The notes under the pieces are model-generated. The model did not search any database. It was not told the origin of the DNA and saw only the letters and a list, made by a program, of their open reading frames with translations. From NCBI GenBank assembly GCA_012522165.1, contig JAAYKZ010000240.1:1-6204 (forward strand): 6,204 bases of DNA. Reading direction: 5' to 3'. The stretch is from Clostridiales bacterium (GTDB lineage Bacteria; Bacillota; Clostridia; Caldicoprobacterales; UBA3941). The position numbers were made by a program, and so were the translations under genes. Numbering within the stretch: the first letter of the stretch is position 1; every line of letters begins with the position of its first letter. Of this stretch, positions 6,041 through 6,204 are shown one piece after another.

Positions 6041-6204
6041 ATGAAGAAAAAATTTATTGTTATTATTTTACTTTTTGCATCGATATTCACAACGGCCTGC
6101 TCAGCCTTAGAGCTAAATACAGAAAAAGCTAAGATTATTGAAAAACAGGATTCCAATAACACAACTGCTCCAGATACAAATGTGATTGCGAACGAGGATA
6201 CGGA
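6041..6204 (+). CDS. Putative lipoprotein, 5' end only (cut by the window)
   Basis: The first 54 codons are visible. GGAGGT at 6028-6033 lies 7 nt before the ATG. The product starts MKKKFIVIILLFASIFTTAC: a lysine-rich n-region, a hydrophobic core, and a lipobox-like TTAC with Cys20 as the likely lipidated residue. The Thr at -3 is not the usual Leu, so lipidation is likely rather than certain. After Cys20 the chain is polar and Asn/Thr/Asp/Glu/Lys-rich (LELNTEKAKIIEKQD and onward), typical of a flexible tether between membrane and folded domain. No family can be named from this part. It lies 106 bases after the kinase stop with its own promoter element, and may be a target or accessory sensor of the two-component system. 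That link is inference from position. Confidence 0.75.
   Translation, partial: MKKKFIVIILLFASIFTTACSALELNTEKAKIIEKQDSNNTTAPDTNVIANEDT

Noticed and set aside
1..6204. CRISPR array, tRNA, rRNA, transposase or phage genes
   Set aside because: I looked for regularly spaced repeats, cloverleaf-like segments and recombinase motifs and found none.

Overview
The window is AT-rich, most of all between genes. It has strong Shine-Dalgarno (SD) sequences, a TTG start, a sigma-A-like extended -10 and a Gram-positive type lipoprotein. Together these suggest a low-GC Firmicute, probably a plant-polysaccharide-using member of the Clostridia. That placement is inference; no rRNA or other marker gene is present.

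Left part (1-1200, minus strand): a complete flavin-dependent nitroreductase of the NfsA/Frp type, with a good promoter just upstream. Downstream of it lie a perfect 17-bp hairpin and an open frame that looks like a gene remnant. Upstream of it is a 20-codon frame with a near-perfect ribosome binding site.

Centre (1091-3735, plus strand): a 552-bp intergenic region holds a tandem repeat and an extended -10 promoter with a small palindrome in its spacer. A leader of about 310 nt then runs to a 663-residue right-handed beta-helix enzyme. I recognise this as a GH120 beta-xylosidase (XylC type) with both catalytic acids visible. The gene is closed by a strong intrinsic terminator and stands alone, with no sugar transporter or other xylan gene in view.

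Right part (3736-6204, plus strand): an OmpR/PhoB-family response regulator and a membrane sensor histidine kinase form a tight two-gene operon. The stop and the next start are one base apart, and the kinase begins at TTG. The 5' end of a lipoprotein gene follows, with its own promoter and an inverted repeat upstream, and it is cut by the window end.

The genes fall into three independent units: reductase, xylosidase, and signalling plus lipoprotein. I see no defence locus, CRISPR array, tRNA, rRNA or intact mobile element. The main points of interest are the xylosidase insertion between its catalytic residues, its regulatory leader, the tiny frame upstream of the reductase, and the uncharacterised two-component system with its lipoprotein neighbour.
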